DNA of 45,813 nucleotides from CBDUXP01 sp965371225 [NCBI: uncultured bacterium] (lineage in GTDB: Bacteria; Abyssobacteria; SURF-5; CBDUXP01). The stretch is taken from NCBI GenBank assembly GCA_965371225.1, contig CBDUXP010000029.1, positions 1 through 45,813 of the forward strand. Direction: 5' to 3'. Shown piece after piece: positions 7,953-15,925 of this stretch; positions within the stretch are counted from its first letter, which is position 1; every line of letters begins with the position of its first letter. The notes under the pieces were generated by a model that saw nothing but the letters and a program-made list of their open reading frames with translations, had not been told where the DNA came from and did no database searches. Both the position numbers and the translations under genes were made by a program.

Positions 7953-8855
7953 CTAACCGGCGCGCGCGAAGCGGTGCAGCTCGGCGGCGAGCGCGTCGGG
8001 GTCCTCCTGCGGTGCGCAGTGATAGATGCCCGGAATGCTGACGGCGCGCGTTTGTGGCACGCGGCGGCGCAGCACCTCGGAGCCCCGGTGGTACCGCGGG
8101 TCTGAGCCCCCCGACACGGAAGCCACCACGGGACAGGTGATCCGGGGCAGCTCGGCAAACGGATCGCCGCGCCCATCGCCGCGGTACCGCTGCAAGGACA
8201 ACAGCATCAATGGTTCCATCATGCGCGCCTCGTTGTCCGGCGTGCACGCGAGGCGCACGATTCCGTCCGCGCCTTCTTTGAATCCGTGCTCGATGTACTC
8301 GCGCAAGATGTCCGGCCGCCAGCGATCGAACGGCTCGCGCGACCCGTACCGCGCAAAGACATCGTCCCGGCTCAGGAACTCCGCCCGCCGATTGGCACGG
8401 TCGCGCAGATGCAGGCATGCTTCCTCGTTCAGCCCTTCGCCGGGGTCCGTCTGCTCCGCGGGGTCGCCGACGGGCGCCTCGTGCACGTACACGCGCGCGA
8501 ACGCGTCGGGCCGGAGCGCGGCGGCCAGCAGGACGTCCGCCCCGCCAGCGCTGTGGCCGATGCCGTACACGTGGTGCAGATCGAGCGCGTCCAGAAAGGC
8601 GAGCAAGTCGTCCGCGAAATCGCGAAAGTCGTAACCGGTCGCGGGCGCGCTGCTGCGCCCGTGCGCGCGGCGGTCGTACGCGTAAACCACGTACGCATCG
8701 GACAGCGCTTCCGCAACGGCGCGCCACGTGGCGGCACAGAAACCGGTGCCGTGGACGAGCACGGCGGGCGGCTTGGCTGAGGCCGGGTCCCCCCAGCGCA
8801 GGTAGTGCAGGTCGATCCCGTTGACGGGGATGTTTGCAGTAAAACACTGCTCCAT
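7953..8855 (-). CDS. Alpha/beta-fold hydrolase, divergent from the PaaX-like gene
   Basis: This 300-aa serine hydrolase has the complete alpha/beta triad: Ser102 in the GHSAGG elbow, Asp252 in SGGSDPRY and His279 in GIYHCAPQEDP. The oxyanion-hole region is VLVHGTGFCAATW (33-45). No signal peptide is present, so it is likely cytoplasmic. Substrates in this superfamily are too varied to predict. It is transcribed divergently from the PaaX-like regulator, and the 87-bp gap holds an AT-rich dyad with a TAATAT box facing each way, so this gene is a plausible direct target of that regulator. That suggests a role in catabolism of an ester or acyl compound. The ATG at 8855 follows a purine-rich GGAGGG site. 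Confidence 0.85.
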   Translation of the reverse strand: MEQCFTANIPVNGIDLHYLRWGDPASAKPPAVLVHGTGFCAATWRAVAEALSDAYVVYAYDRRAHGRSSAPATGYDFRDFADDLLAFLDALDLHHVYGIGHSAGGADVLLAAALRPDAFARVYVHEAPVGDPAEQTDPGEGLNEEACLHLRDRANRRAEFLSRDDVFARYGSREPFDRWRPDILREYIEHGFKEGADGIVRLACTPDNEARMMEPLMLLSLQRYRGDGRGDPFAELPRITCPVVASVSGGSDPRYHRGSEVLRRRVPQTRAVSIPGIYHCAPQEDPDALAAELHRFARAG

Positions 8856-8891
8856 GATGCCCTCCGGTGCCGCACTGTAGCAGGCTCGCCC

Positions 8892-8938
8892 TGAATATTA
8901 CAATATTTGACAGGAATGAGTCATTGATGTAATATTCA
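8892..8938. promoter_or_regulatory. Operator-like 11-bp inverted repeat in a divergent promoter region
   Basis: TGAATATTACA (8892-8902) and TGTAATATTCA (8928-8938) are perfect inverted copies separated by 25 bp. The right arm covers the -10 box of the plus-strand promoter, and the left arm contains a TAATAT on the minus strand that can serve as -10 for the divergent hydrolase (weak -35 ATGACT, 18 bp away). The AT-rich block stands out sharply from its GC-rich surroundings. Its position suggests the binding site of the PaaX-like protein encoded immediately downstream. Confidence 0.65.
8907..8935 (+). promoter_or_regulatory. Near-consensus sigma-70 promoter for the PaaX-like gene
   Basis: TTGACA (8907-8912) and TAATAT (8930-8935) are separated by exactly 17 bp. 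The predicted transcript start, 6-8 nt downstream, falls at about 8942-8943, which is the GTG start codon itself. The mRNA would therefore be leaderless, which also explains why no ribosome binding site precedes the gene. Confidence 0.75.
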
Positions 8939-8942
8939 TGCC

Positions 8943-9809
8943 GTGAAGCTGACGGCTCAGCAACTCGTCCTCGAACTCCTCTCGGCGAGCCCCAGCCGCG
9001 CCATGCCCGTCCGCGCGCTCGTACCGGCCGGTGCGCTGTTCGGGTTTACGAGCAACAATCTGCGCGTGACTCTGGCCCGGTTGCTCAGCCGGGGCCTGGT
9101 CGACCGGGATGAGCGGGGGGTGTACCGGCTCGCGGTCGCCGCCCGCGCCGTGCAGAGCCAGGTCGCAAGCTGGACGGACCTCCACGAACGCATGGTTCCG
9201 TGGAACGGTAGTTGGGTCGGCGTGCACACGGGCGGGCTTCCGCGCGGCGCTCGCAGCGCGCAGCGACGCCGGCAGCGCGCCCTCGACTTTCTCGGCATGC
9301 GCGCATTGGCGCCACACCTCTGGGTGCGGCCGGACAACCTGACGGGCGGCGTTCCGGATGTGCGGCGACGTCTGCAAGCACTCGGGCTCGCGGCGGACGC
9401 GCCCGTGTTCGCCCTTGCGGTGTTGGACGATGCGGCGGAGACCCGCGCGCGCGCGCTCTGGGACACCGCCACGCTGCGCGCCGGCTACTACGAGATGGTG
9501 GCGACCTTGGAGGCGAGCGCGGCGCGTTTGTCAACGCTCCCGCTGGTGGATGCGTTAGTGGAAGCGTTTCTGCTGGGCCGTGATGCGATTCGCCTGCTGG
9601 TGTTCGATCCGCTGTTGCCGGAACCGCTCGTGCCGCCGGACGAACGGGATGCGCTGGTGCAGTGCATGCGGCGCTACGACCGCCAGGGGCACGACTTATG
9701 GAGCGTGTTCCGGCACCAGCGCGGCGGTCCGCCCATCGAATCGTTGTTGCACGCAGGATTGCTCGAGACCGCGGGTGGAGAGATGGTGCCCGCCGGGGGA
9801 ATGTTATGA
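8943..9809 (+). CDS. PaaX-family transcriptional regulator
   Basis: This 288-aa regulator has the PaaX layout: an N-terminal winged helix (about 1-65, with FTSNNLRVTLARLLSRGLVDRDERGVYRL as recognition helix and wing), a central domain with the family's WVGVH and LWVRPDNL segments, and the PaaX-C helical domain ending near residue 280. E. coli PaaX represses phenylacetate degradation and responds to phenylacetyl-CoA, so this relative may sense an acyl-CoA. No phenylacetate genes are nearby; its stop overlaps the start of a desaturase gene (ATGA), and a hydrolase is divergent. The GTG start at 8943 coincides with the predicted transcript start, suggesting leaderless translation. The perfect dyad over its promoter suggests autoregulation. 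Confidence 0.88.
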   Translation: MKLTAQQLVLELLSASPSRAMPVRALVPAGALFGFTSNNLRVTLARLLSRGLVDRDERGVYRLAVAARAVQSQVASWTDLHERMVPWNGSWVGVHTGGLPRGARSAQRRRQRALDFLGMRALAPHLWVRPDNLTGGVPDVRRRLQALGLAADAPVFALAVLDDAAETRARALWDTATLRAGYYEMVATLEASAARLSTLPLVDALVEAFLLGRDAIRLLVFDPLLPEPLVPPDERDALVQCMRRYDRQGHDLWSVFRHQRGGPPIESLLHAGLLETAGGEMVPAGGML

Positions 9810-10810
9810 GGCAAGCCGCACTCGCACGCGCCACGGAGAGCCCGACTGTAGACACGCCCGTTGGGGAGGCGCGGACGTGGCTGAACGCGTTAACGCTCGA
9901 GGAGCGCAAGTCGCTGCTGAAGCTGAATCCGGTGCGGGCGTGGCTGTCGGTCATCGCGAACTGGGCCCTGGTGTTCGCCGCCATGGCGGGCGTGGCGTGG
10001 GCGTGGCCGAATCCGTGGCTCACCGCACCGGCCGTGGTAGTGGCGCTCGCGGTCATCGGCGCCCGGCAACTGGCCATGGCCGTGCTCATGCACGAAGCGG
10101 GGCACCGGACCATGTTCGCCAATCGCCGGCTGAACGATTGGGTAGGCAAGTGGTTGGCCGCGTACCCCGTGTGGGTCACGCTGGAGTCCTATCGGCGGCA
10201 ACACCTGGTGCATCACACCAAGACCTGGATGGAGGAAGATCCGGACCTCGGCCTGGTGTTGCCTTTCCCCATCACCACAGCGAGCCTGCGCCGCAAGGTC
10301 TGGCGCGACCTGACAGGACAGACGGCGCGCAAGTTCATCAAGTTCCGCCTGGACCGCACGTTCGCCGAGGGCAGCGGCTCGTTCACGGGCAAGCCGGCGG
10401 ACACGGAGATTCGCCGCATGTTTCGCGGCATGGTACTGACGAACGCCGTGCTGCTCGGCCTCCTGACCCTCGCGGGATATCCCGCTCTCTACCTGCTATG
10501 GGTCGTCGCGTACCTGACGACGCACCATCTTCTCATCCGCATCCGCTCCATCGCGGAGCATTCCATGGTGGATGATCGAGCCGATGCGTTGCGCAATGCG
10601 CGGACGACGTGGGCCCGGTGGTGGGAGCGGCTCCTCCTGGCGCCGAACTACGTCAACTATCACCTGGAGCACCACCTGATGATGACGGTGCCGCACTACA
10701 ACCTCCCGCGCATGCACCGGCTGCTCCGCGACCGCGGCGTGATCACCGACGACATGGTCACGCAGGGGTACGGCGCCGTGCTGCGCCGCGCCACTACCGC
10801 CGCAGCCTGA
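9806..10810 (+). CDS. Membrane fatty-acid desaturase family protein
   Basis: This 334-aa integral membrane di-iron enzyme is predicted to introduce a double bond into, or hydroxylate, a lipid chain. The three histidine boxes are complete: HEAGH (96-100), HLVHH (133-137) and HLEHH (286-290), with an additional HH near 240. Hydrophobic segments at about 47-68, 72-95, 208-225 and 226-245 fit the four-helix desaturase topology. It starts inside the stop of the PaaX-like gene (ATGA overlap), so the two are translationally coupled. This suggests that membrane lipid unsaturation is controlled by a PaaX-type, possibly acyl-CoA-sensing, regulator. The exact substrate and electron donor are not evident; beta-carotene or other lipid hydroxylases are alternatives. 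Confidence 0.88.
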   Translation: MRQAALARATESPTVDTPVGEARTWLNALTLEERKSLLKLNPVRAWLSVIANWALVFAAMAGVAWAWPNPWLTAPAVVVALAVIGARQLAMAVLMHEAGHRTMFANRRLNDWVGKWLAAYPVWVTLESYRRQHLVHHTKTWMEEDPDLGLVLPFPITTASLRRKVWRDLTGQTARKFIKFRLDRTFAEGSGSFTGKPADTEIRRMFRGMVLTNAVLLGLLTLAGYPALYLLWVVAYLTTHHLLIRIRSIAEHSMVDDRADALRNARTTWARWWERLLLAPNYVNYHLEHHLMMTVPHYNLPRMHRLLRDRGVITDDMVTQGYGAVLRRATTAAA

Positions 10811-10822
10811 ACGCGCCTAGGC

Positions 10823-10868
10823 CGGGTTCAGATCCATCGGCTGGCGCAAGTCGAGCCGGGTGAACCCG
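10823..10868. terminator. Composite hairpin between convergent genes, possible bidirectional terminator
   Basis: CGGGTTCA (10823-10830) pairs perfectly with TGAACCCG (10861-10868), and inside it CGGCT (10838-10842) pairs with AGCCG (10854-10858). It lies in the short gap between the convergent desaturase and oxygenase genes. A TTTT run follows on the plus strand at about 10874-10877. The poor U-tract keeps this tentative. Confidence 0.45.
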
Positions 10869-10876
10869 CGCGCCTT

Positions 10877-11905
10877 TTACGTGGCGCTCGGCGCCGGGGT
10901 GGGCGCGGGATAGCGAATGTATTCGCGGATCAACAGCAAGCCGAGCTCGGTGGGATCCGGCAGGTCGTCCCCGAGGCGGCCGCGCTCGCGCAGGTCGGCA
11001 AGGAGCATGGCCATGACCTGCTCGTGGGTGAGGTCGTCCGTATGGTCCGCCACCATCTGCCGCTCCGCGTCGTCCGCGTAGCAGTACGCCTTCCACGAGA
11101 CGGAGAAGCGCAGGTCGTCCCACGTGTACTCGGCCACCGGCGGCTGGTCGGGATGCCCGCACGTCCATCGCCCGTCCCCCGCGTAGCGCACCCGCATGCC
11201 CTGCTCGATGGGCGGCAGCTCGGGTGCCGCCTGCGCCACGCGGTCAACGCCATGGAACGTGCTGTCCGTGTCCATCACCACCGCCGTGTTGTGGGCGGCG
11301 GGAATCGTCTGGGCCGGCGCATCCGGCCCGTCGGGGTAGTACGCGAACTCGCCCCCGGTCGGGCAGCCGTACCAGGACACGGCGGTCGCGATGGGCATAC
11401 GCCAGCGGTCGAACAGCCCCGAGTGGTGCATGGCCACGAGCAGGAACTCCGGTTCCGTGGTGCGATTCATGCCGCGGAATTCCGGCACGTCCGTATGGAC
11501 GGACAGCTCTTGCCCCGGGACCAGGATGTTTGCGTACACGATGTTGGGCACGACGACGGCACACGCGTAGAGGTCGCGTGCGCCCGCGAGGAAGCCCTCG
11601 CAGTGCAGGAACGGTTCGACGCCGTCCACCATCGGCTCGCCGTACCAGTAGGTCTCCCGAAAATAGTTGGTGCGGATCCCCAGGGTTTCGAAATCCTCTT
11701 TGCGCCCAAACCGGCCACCGGTCGAAATGAAATTGATGACGGCGTCGTGCCGTTGCTGCAGGCCGGCGCCCAGCCCGTCCTGAATCGGCTGCTGGCCATA
11801 CATGCCGTAGTCGCCGAACCGTTCGCACAGCCGCATCATGTCGTCGGCGGAGCCGTCGGTGAAGAGGGGATTCAAGATGTGGAACCTGGACGGTGTCAAG
11901 GCCAT
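10877..11905 (-). CDS. Putative Fe(II)/2-oxoglutarate-type oxygenase
   Basis: I do not recognise a named family for this 342-aa protein, but it carries a plausible non-heme iron facial triad: HTD (His137, Asp139) in the segment LSVHTDVPEFRGMNR, and a distal His218 in FHGVDRV followed by Arg222. That is the H-x-D...H order and spacing of the 2-oxoglutarate dioxygenase superfamily. The centre (LLVAMHHSGLFDRW through GGEFAYYPDG) reads as beta strands of a jelly roll with a G-x-F-x-x-Y strand often seen in such enzymes. The substrate is unknown. The ATG at 11905 sits behind a GGGAGG site; a GTG two codons earlier overlaps that site and is less likely. It is convergent with the desaturase gene. 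Confidence 0.55.
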   Translation of the reverse strand: MALTPSRFHILNPLFTDGSADDMMRLCERFGDYGMYGQQPIQDGLGAGLQQRHDAVINFISTGGRFGRKEDFETLGIRTNYFRETYWYGEPMVDGVEPFLHCEGFLAGARDLYACAVVVPNIVYANILVPGQELSVHTDVPEFRGMNRTTEPEFLLVAMHHSGLFDRWRMPIATAVSWYGCPTGGEFAYYPDGPDAPAQTIPAAHNTAVVMDTDSTFHGVDRVAQAAPELPPIEQGMRVRYAGDGRWTCGHPDQPPVAEYTWDDLRFSVSWKAYCYADDAERQMVADHTDDLTHEQVMAMLLADLRERGRLGDDLPDPTELGLLLIREYIRYPAPTPAPSAT

Positions 11906-12027
11906 GGCCACCTCCCGCGCGCACGCGGACGCTCGCTCATCGACAAAACGGGGTCAGCTGTCTATCATATTACGGGTGGTCGTGCGGTGAGGGAGCGTTC
12001 AGGATCGTCGGAGAACACCGAGCGCAA

Positions 12028-12744
12028 ATGACGACTGCGAACACCGGCCAGGCGGCCAACGACGCCCCTTTTTCCCTCGAAACCCTCCGCACTGATTTGG
12101 ATCGGGTGCTGGAGGTGGGGGCCAACGTGTTCGTCAACTTCCAGCGCGGCCAGGCGCAGCCGGCGCGTACCCGGCTTTGGGGCTGGGCGCCGGGGCGCTT
12201 CCTGCTTCTGGACGAACTCTCCCAGACCGACGCGGCGGTCGAGTTCCGGTCCGGGGCCCCGTGGCTGCTGAAGTATGTGGCCGCCGGGTACGTCTGCGTA
12301 GCCAAGACCCGGTTCCTGGCGAATGCGAACCCCGCGCTCGCCGGCGTGTTCGTCAGTTTCCCGCAGGAGATCCACGTCCATTCGCTGCGGCGGCACCACC
12401 GCGTCACGCTGGAACAAGAGCTGCGCTATCTTCCGGACGCCACGACCCCGCCACCGCTGGAGAGCATGATCCCCTCGCAGCTCTTCGACCTGAGTGTGGG
12501 GGGCTGCGGGTTCTGGACAGAGAAGGCGCTGCGCATGGACAGCCGGGTGGCGGTCGCCATCGCCGTCGAGCCGGGGGGCACGCCCGAGCTGTTCTTCGGT
12601 ACGGTCCGCCATTGCACCATGGGCATGGACAGTTTCCGGGTCGGCGTCGCGTTCGACCCGCACGACGAGGAGCACCTGCACGTGATCGGCCACCTCCTGG
12701 GCGACGCGACGACGCAGCGCGACGTGCTCACGGACGACCCATAA
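12028..12744 (+). CDS. PilZ-domain protein with YcgR-like N-terminal domain
   Basis: This 238-aa protein is predicted to bind cyclic di-GMP. The C-terminal PilZ domain (about 118-225) has both binding elements: the R-R-x-x-R stretch SLRRHHRV (Arg121, Arg122, Arg125) and D-x-S-x-x-G in LFDLSVGGCGF (Asp154, Ser156, Gly159). The N-terminal 110 residues (NVFVNFQRGQ... RFLLLDEL...) look like the beta-barrel PilZN/YcgR domain that positions the protein on its partner. In flagellated bacteria such proteins slow the motor; elsewhere they control exopolysaccharide or pili. No flagellar gene is nearby, so the output is open. The ATG at 12028 is the first start consistent with the domain. Confidence 0.82.
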   Translation: MTTANTGQAANDAPFSLETLRTDLDRVLEVGANVFVNFQRGQAQPARTRLWGWAPGRFLLLDELSQTDAAVEFRSGAPWLLKYVAAGYVCVAKTRFLANANPALAGVFVSFPQEIHVHSLRRHHRVTLEQELRYLPDATTPPPLESMIPSQLFDLSVGGCGFWTEKALRMDSRVAVAIAVEPGGTPELFFGTVRHCTMGMDSFRVGVAFDPHDEEHLHVIGHLLGDATTQRDVLTDDP

Positions 12745-12759
12745 GCGGCGGCGCGCGGG

Positions 12760-14925
12760 TCAGAACCGGAACGCCAGCGACATGGCGAACCCGTGCCCCT
12801 GATAGTCGTCGAATCCGCGACCAATATCATCCCCGAAATTGTAATACTCGTACCGGCAGTGCAGCACCTTGTTGGCCGCGAGGTGGTAGTCGGCCCCCAC
12901 CCACACTTCGTCCAACGTGCTATTCACATCGCTCCCATTCGTCTGCGTATGCTGGAATGACAGATTCGCGGACCACGTGTCGTTGACCACGTAGTGGCCG
13001 CTCAGAAAACCGACGACCGCTTCATACGCGTAGTCAAACGCGTTGTTGCCCGGCAGCCACTGCGTGCCCACGGGCAGCACCGTTGGCGTGTCGATCGCAT
13101 AGTTTTCGTACATGAGCATGGCGGTGCAGGAGAGGCCCGGCAGGGGCACGCCGAAGAGCGTGGTAGAGACGCGATGTGCGTCTAGTTCTTGCCCCGTAGT
13201 GCCTTGCCGGTCGAAGGCGATTTCGTCCCGCTCGAAGGCATACTTGAGGGTCGCTGTCCACGCGGGCAGCACCTGCCAATCCGTCCTGACCGAAATCTCA
13301 TGCACTTCTTGATCCTTGTCGCCGAGGATGCCTGGATAGGCCAGTGGATCGATGTCGAAGTCCTCCCGGTACTTATCCTCGTTGTCCTCAAACGAATACG
13401 CGGTCGTCACCCGCAGGCCGCGCCGCAGCCGGTGGACCACCGTAGCGCCGTAGTGCTGGTTGTGCGTATCGATATCAGCCTTGCGGGCAAAGGCGAAGTT
13501 CCGCGTCTCTCGCAGGTCCAGGTACCGTTGCTCCCACTCGGCGTTGAGGGTCACGGTCGTCTGGGGCCAGCGCTTGGACACGAGGCGCACCTGCTCGCTC
13601 ACGCGGAGTTCCTCGGTGGCGCTGGCGTTCTGCACGGGCTGGAGTGCGCCGAAGAACGGCGTCTCCAACCCCCGATGGCTGGCATCGGTGTCGGCGTAGG
13701 CCACCCGGACGTTGGTGTGGAGATCCGTGCGCTTGGCCAGGTTGAGGAACACGAGCCCGGCCGCGAGCACGTCCGTGATGCGATCGTTGTTCACTTCGGT
13801 CTGGACGAACTGGAAGCTGCGGCCGCCGCTGGGGGCCGGGCCAGGGCGCGTGACCTCGCGCGCGGAGATGTTCTTCAGATCGCTGTGGTAGTACGCCACG
13901 CTCCCGTAGAGATTCTCCGTGAGGAATGCGTCCGCCCCCACCAGCGTCCGCCACTCGCGCCACTCGAGATCGTCATCGTGCGTGAGCGTTTCCTGGAACG
14001 TCGGCACGCCCGCCAGCACCCGATATGTCGGCGCGGCGGACAATTGGTTGTCCTGGTACTTCTCCCACTCCTGCCGAATCGTCACGTTGTACGTGTCGCG
14101 GATCGTGAACGGCACTTCAATGAACAGCGTGTCGCTCGAGCCGTCGAGGCGGTTGGTAACCGGAATGGACCGCGCGCGCTGGATCACGGGCAATCCGTCG
14201 TTCCGCGCCAGGCCGCCCCACAGGAGCACTTCGTCGCCAAAGCGGCGCCACTTGTGCCAGCCGACCTTCACTTGCGGCGCGTCCGGTACGAGCAGGGTCC
14301 ATTCCACATTCGCATCCATCCGGTCCGCGTAGATGTTGCCGTCCGGCCGGTCGGCAAACTCGTTCTGCAGCAGGAAATCGCCGGGATTCCAGGCCTCGTT
14401 CGACCCGTCGTAATACTTCCGCAGCTTGCGATACTCCACGTCGAGTCGGTACGCATCAGCCTTCACGTAGGTCGCATCGACCAGAAAGTCGTCCTCCGCA
14501 ATCGCCCGCAACCGCAGTTTGAATTCCTCGCTGGAATAGAACAGCTCATCCAGGCCGCCGGTCCACCGGTCGTCCGCGAACCGATCTTGCCGGAAGCGCC
14601 CGCGGTCGCCGTTCACCTCGTAGTAGGCGGCGCCGACCTCCATGGACCATCCCTCGAAGTCGGACCACGCCTTGCCCGCTTCCGACACCGGGTAGGGGTA
14701 CGCCCACCCGCCCAACTGCTCCACCGGCCTGGGCGTGCGGTAGGTGCTGTCGAGCGTGAGCTCCGGCGCGTCGGCCCATCCCTCCTGGTCGGCCTGCGCG
14801 TCAGCGTCTTGGGCAGAGAGGGGACGCGCGTGCAGCACCGTCAGCGCCACGAGCAGGCCCCACCGCATCCGCCTCCCGGGCCTCGGCGCTAGGGATCCGT
14901 TGCCGCGTGTTGGCGCCATCCGCAT
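12760..14925 (-). CDS. MtrB/PioB-like outer-membrane beta-barrel of a porin-cytochrome conduit
   Basis: This protein of about 721 aa is predicted to be a large outer-membrane barrel that sheathes a multiheme cytochrome. An N-terminal signal peptide (RRMRWGLLVALTVLHARPLSAQ) is followed by many amphipathic strands rich in alternating aromatic and charged residues, such as FKLRLRAIAEDDFLVDATYVKADAYRLDVEYRKLRKYYDG. It ends in SLAFRF, the C-terminal Phe signature recognised by the BAM machinery. No catalytic motif exists. Size and strand content fit MtrB/PioB-type decaheme-associated porins. The gene starts 8 nt after the octaheme lipoprotein gene and is surely co-transcribed with it. The ATG at 14925 has a GAGG site; a TTG at 14937 overlapping the upstream stop is possible. 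Sequence similarity in this family is low, so the name rests mainly on context. Confidence 0.75.
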   Translation of the reverse strand: MRMAPTRGNGSLAPRPGRRMRWGLLVALTVLHARPLSAQDADAQADQEGWADAPELTLDSTYRTPRPVEQLGGWAYPYPVSEAGKAWSDFEGWSMEVGAAYYEVNGDRGRFRQDRFADDRWTGGLDELFYSSEEFKLRLRAIAEDDFLVDATYVKADAYRLDVEYRKLRKYYDGSNEAWNPGDFLLQNEFADRPDGNIYADRMDANVEWTLLVPDAPQVKVGWHKWRRFGDEVLLWGGLARNDGLPVIQRARSIPVTNRLDGSSDTLFIEVPFTIRDTYNVTIRQEWEKYQDNQLSAAPTYRVLAGVPTFQETLTHDDDLEWREWRTLVGADAFLTENLYGSVAYYHSDLKNISAREVTRPGPAPSGGRSFQFVQTEVNNDRITDVLAAGLVFLNLAKRTDLHTNVRVAYADTDASHRGLETPFFGALQPVQNASATEELRVSEQVRLVSKRWPQTTVTLNAEWEQRYLDLRETRNFAFARKADIDTHNQHYGATVVHRLRRGLRVTTAYSFEDNEDKYREDFDIDPLAYPGILGDKDQEVHEISVRTDWQVLPAWTATLKYAFERDEIAFDRQGTTGQELDAHRVSTTLFGVPLPGLSCTAMLMYENYAIDTPTVLPVGTQWLPGNNAFDYAYEAVVGFLSGHYVVNDTWSANLSFQHTQTNGSDVNSTLDEVWVGADYHLAANKVLHCRYEYYNFGDDIGRGFDDYQGHGFAMSLAFRF

Positions 14926-14933
14926 GCCGCGCC

Positions 14934-15746
14934 TCAATGCAGGAACGCGCGCTCAATGTTGGACCCGTGGGGGGCGGTATGGCAGTCGACGCAGTCCGAG
15001 CCGCGCCCCACGTGGAAGTTCGCATGGTTGAAATCCCCGATCAACCCGGGGGCGGTGTTAATGGAAGGCTCCCAATGGCAGCGCAGGCAGAGCACGCGGC
15101 CGTCCGCCACCAGGAGCTTCTCGAATACCGAGCCGTGCGGATTGTGGCACTCCCGACAGCCGGCGCGCACGGGATCGTGCTCGAACACGAACGGCCCCTT
15201 CTGCTCCTTGTGGCACTGGGTGCAGCGCTCGCTGGGGCCGCGCACGGCCTGCAGCGCCCAGGCGCCGCCGACGTCGTCCCCGTGCGGTGTATGACAGGCG
15301 GTGCAAGAGAGCCACCCTTCGGGTACCGGATGGTGGTACTGGAGCTGGAACTCCGCGCGCTTATCCACGTGACAGACGAAACAGCGGTCCGGGGTGCCGC
15401 GGGAGATCAGTGTGGGATCACCGACGTTCTCCACGTGCCGGCTGCCCGCGCCATGACACGACTCGCACGCCTCCCCCACGTACCGCTCCCCTGCTTCCAG
15501 GCTCCGGCCAGCGTGCGAGGTGAGGCGAAACCGCTCCGCCACGTCCCGGTGGCACTCCACGCACAGCTCCATACCCACATACTCGGCGCCGGGGATCAGA
15601 GGGCCCGCGAGGGTAAGGCGCTGCTCCGGCGAGGTGCCCTGGCAGGAGGCGACGCCGAGCCCGCAGGCAAGGGCGGCCAAGACGACCGCGCGGCCCCAAG
15701 GGCGCGGCCCCATTACCATCCCCGTCCGTCGTTGCGCTCCCGTCAC
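14934..15746 (-). CDS. Octaheme c-type cytochrome lipoprotein (MtrA/DmsE-like)
   Basis: This 270-aa protein carries eight CxxCH heme sites, starting at residues 62, 94, 122, 148, 175, 197, 220 and 252. The spacing is even, as in wire-like MtrA/DmsE/PioA cytochromes. The N-terminus is a lipoprotein signal: a hydrophobic run then VASC, with Cys35 as the acylated residue. It would therefore be anchored to a membrane rather than be a soluble periplasmic MtrA, which normally has ten hemes. The downstream gene is the barrel, giving a classic porin-cytochrome pair. It begins at GTG 15746 with an AAGGAAG-type site; ATG 15719 is an alternative. Its likely role is passing electrons from the periplasmic side through the barrel. 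Which membrane it is anchored in is not certain. Confidence 0.83.
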   Translation of the reverse strand: MTGAQRRTGMVMGPRPWGRAVVLAALACGLGVASCQGTSPEQRLTLAGPLIPGAEYVGMELCVECHRDVAERFRLTSHAGRSLEAGERYVGEACESCHGAGSRHVENVGDPTLISRGTPDRCFVCHVDKRAEFQLQYHHPVPEGWLSCTACHTPHGDDVGGAWALQAVRGPSERCTQCHKEQKGPFVFEHDPVRAGCRECHNPHGSVFEKLLVADGRVLCLRCHWEPSINTAPGLIGDFNHANFHVGRGSDCVDCHTAPHGSNIERAFLH

Positions 15747-15925
15747 AACTTGCTTCCTTGCGGGACTTCTCCTACCCCGAGCGCCGTGTAAAGCGCCAGC
15801 AGGTATAGCCTAACATGAGAGTAGAAGGCCCCGGAGCAGGGCCGCCCCCCTGCCACAAATGTGTATCCGCGCGGCGGCGCGCGCAAGGCCGTTTGGGACC
15901 AGTGCGCGCTACTGCGCGAGGCCGG

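Noticed and set aside
13189-14892. Long plus-strand open frame opposite the outer-membrane barrel gene
   Set aside because: The barrel has a signal peptide and a C-terminal Phe signature; the antisense frame is a compositional shadow.
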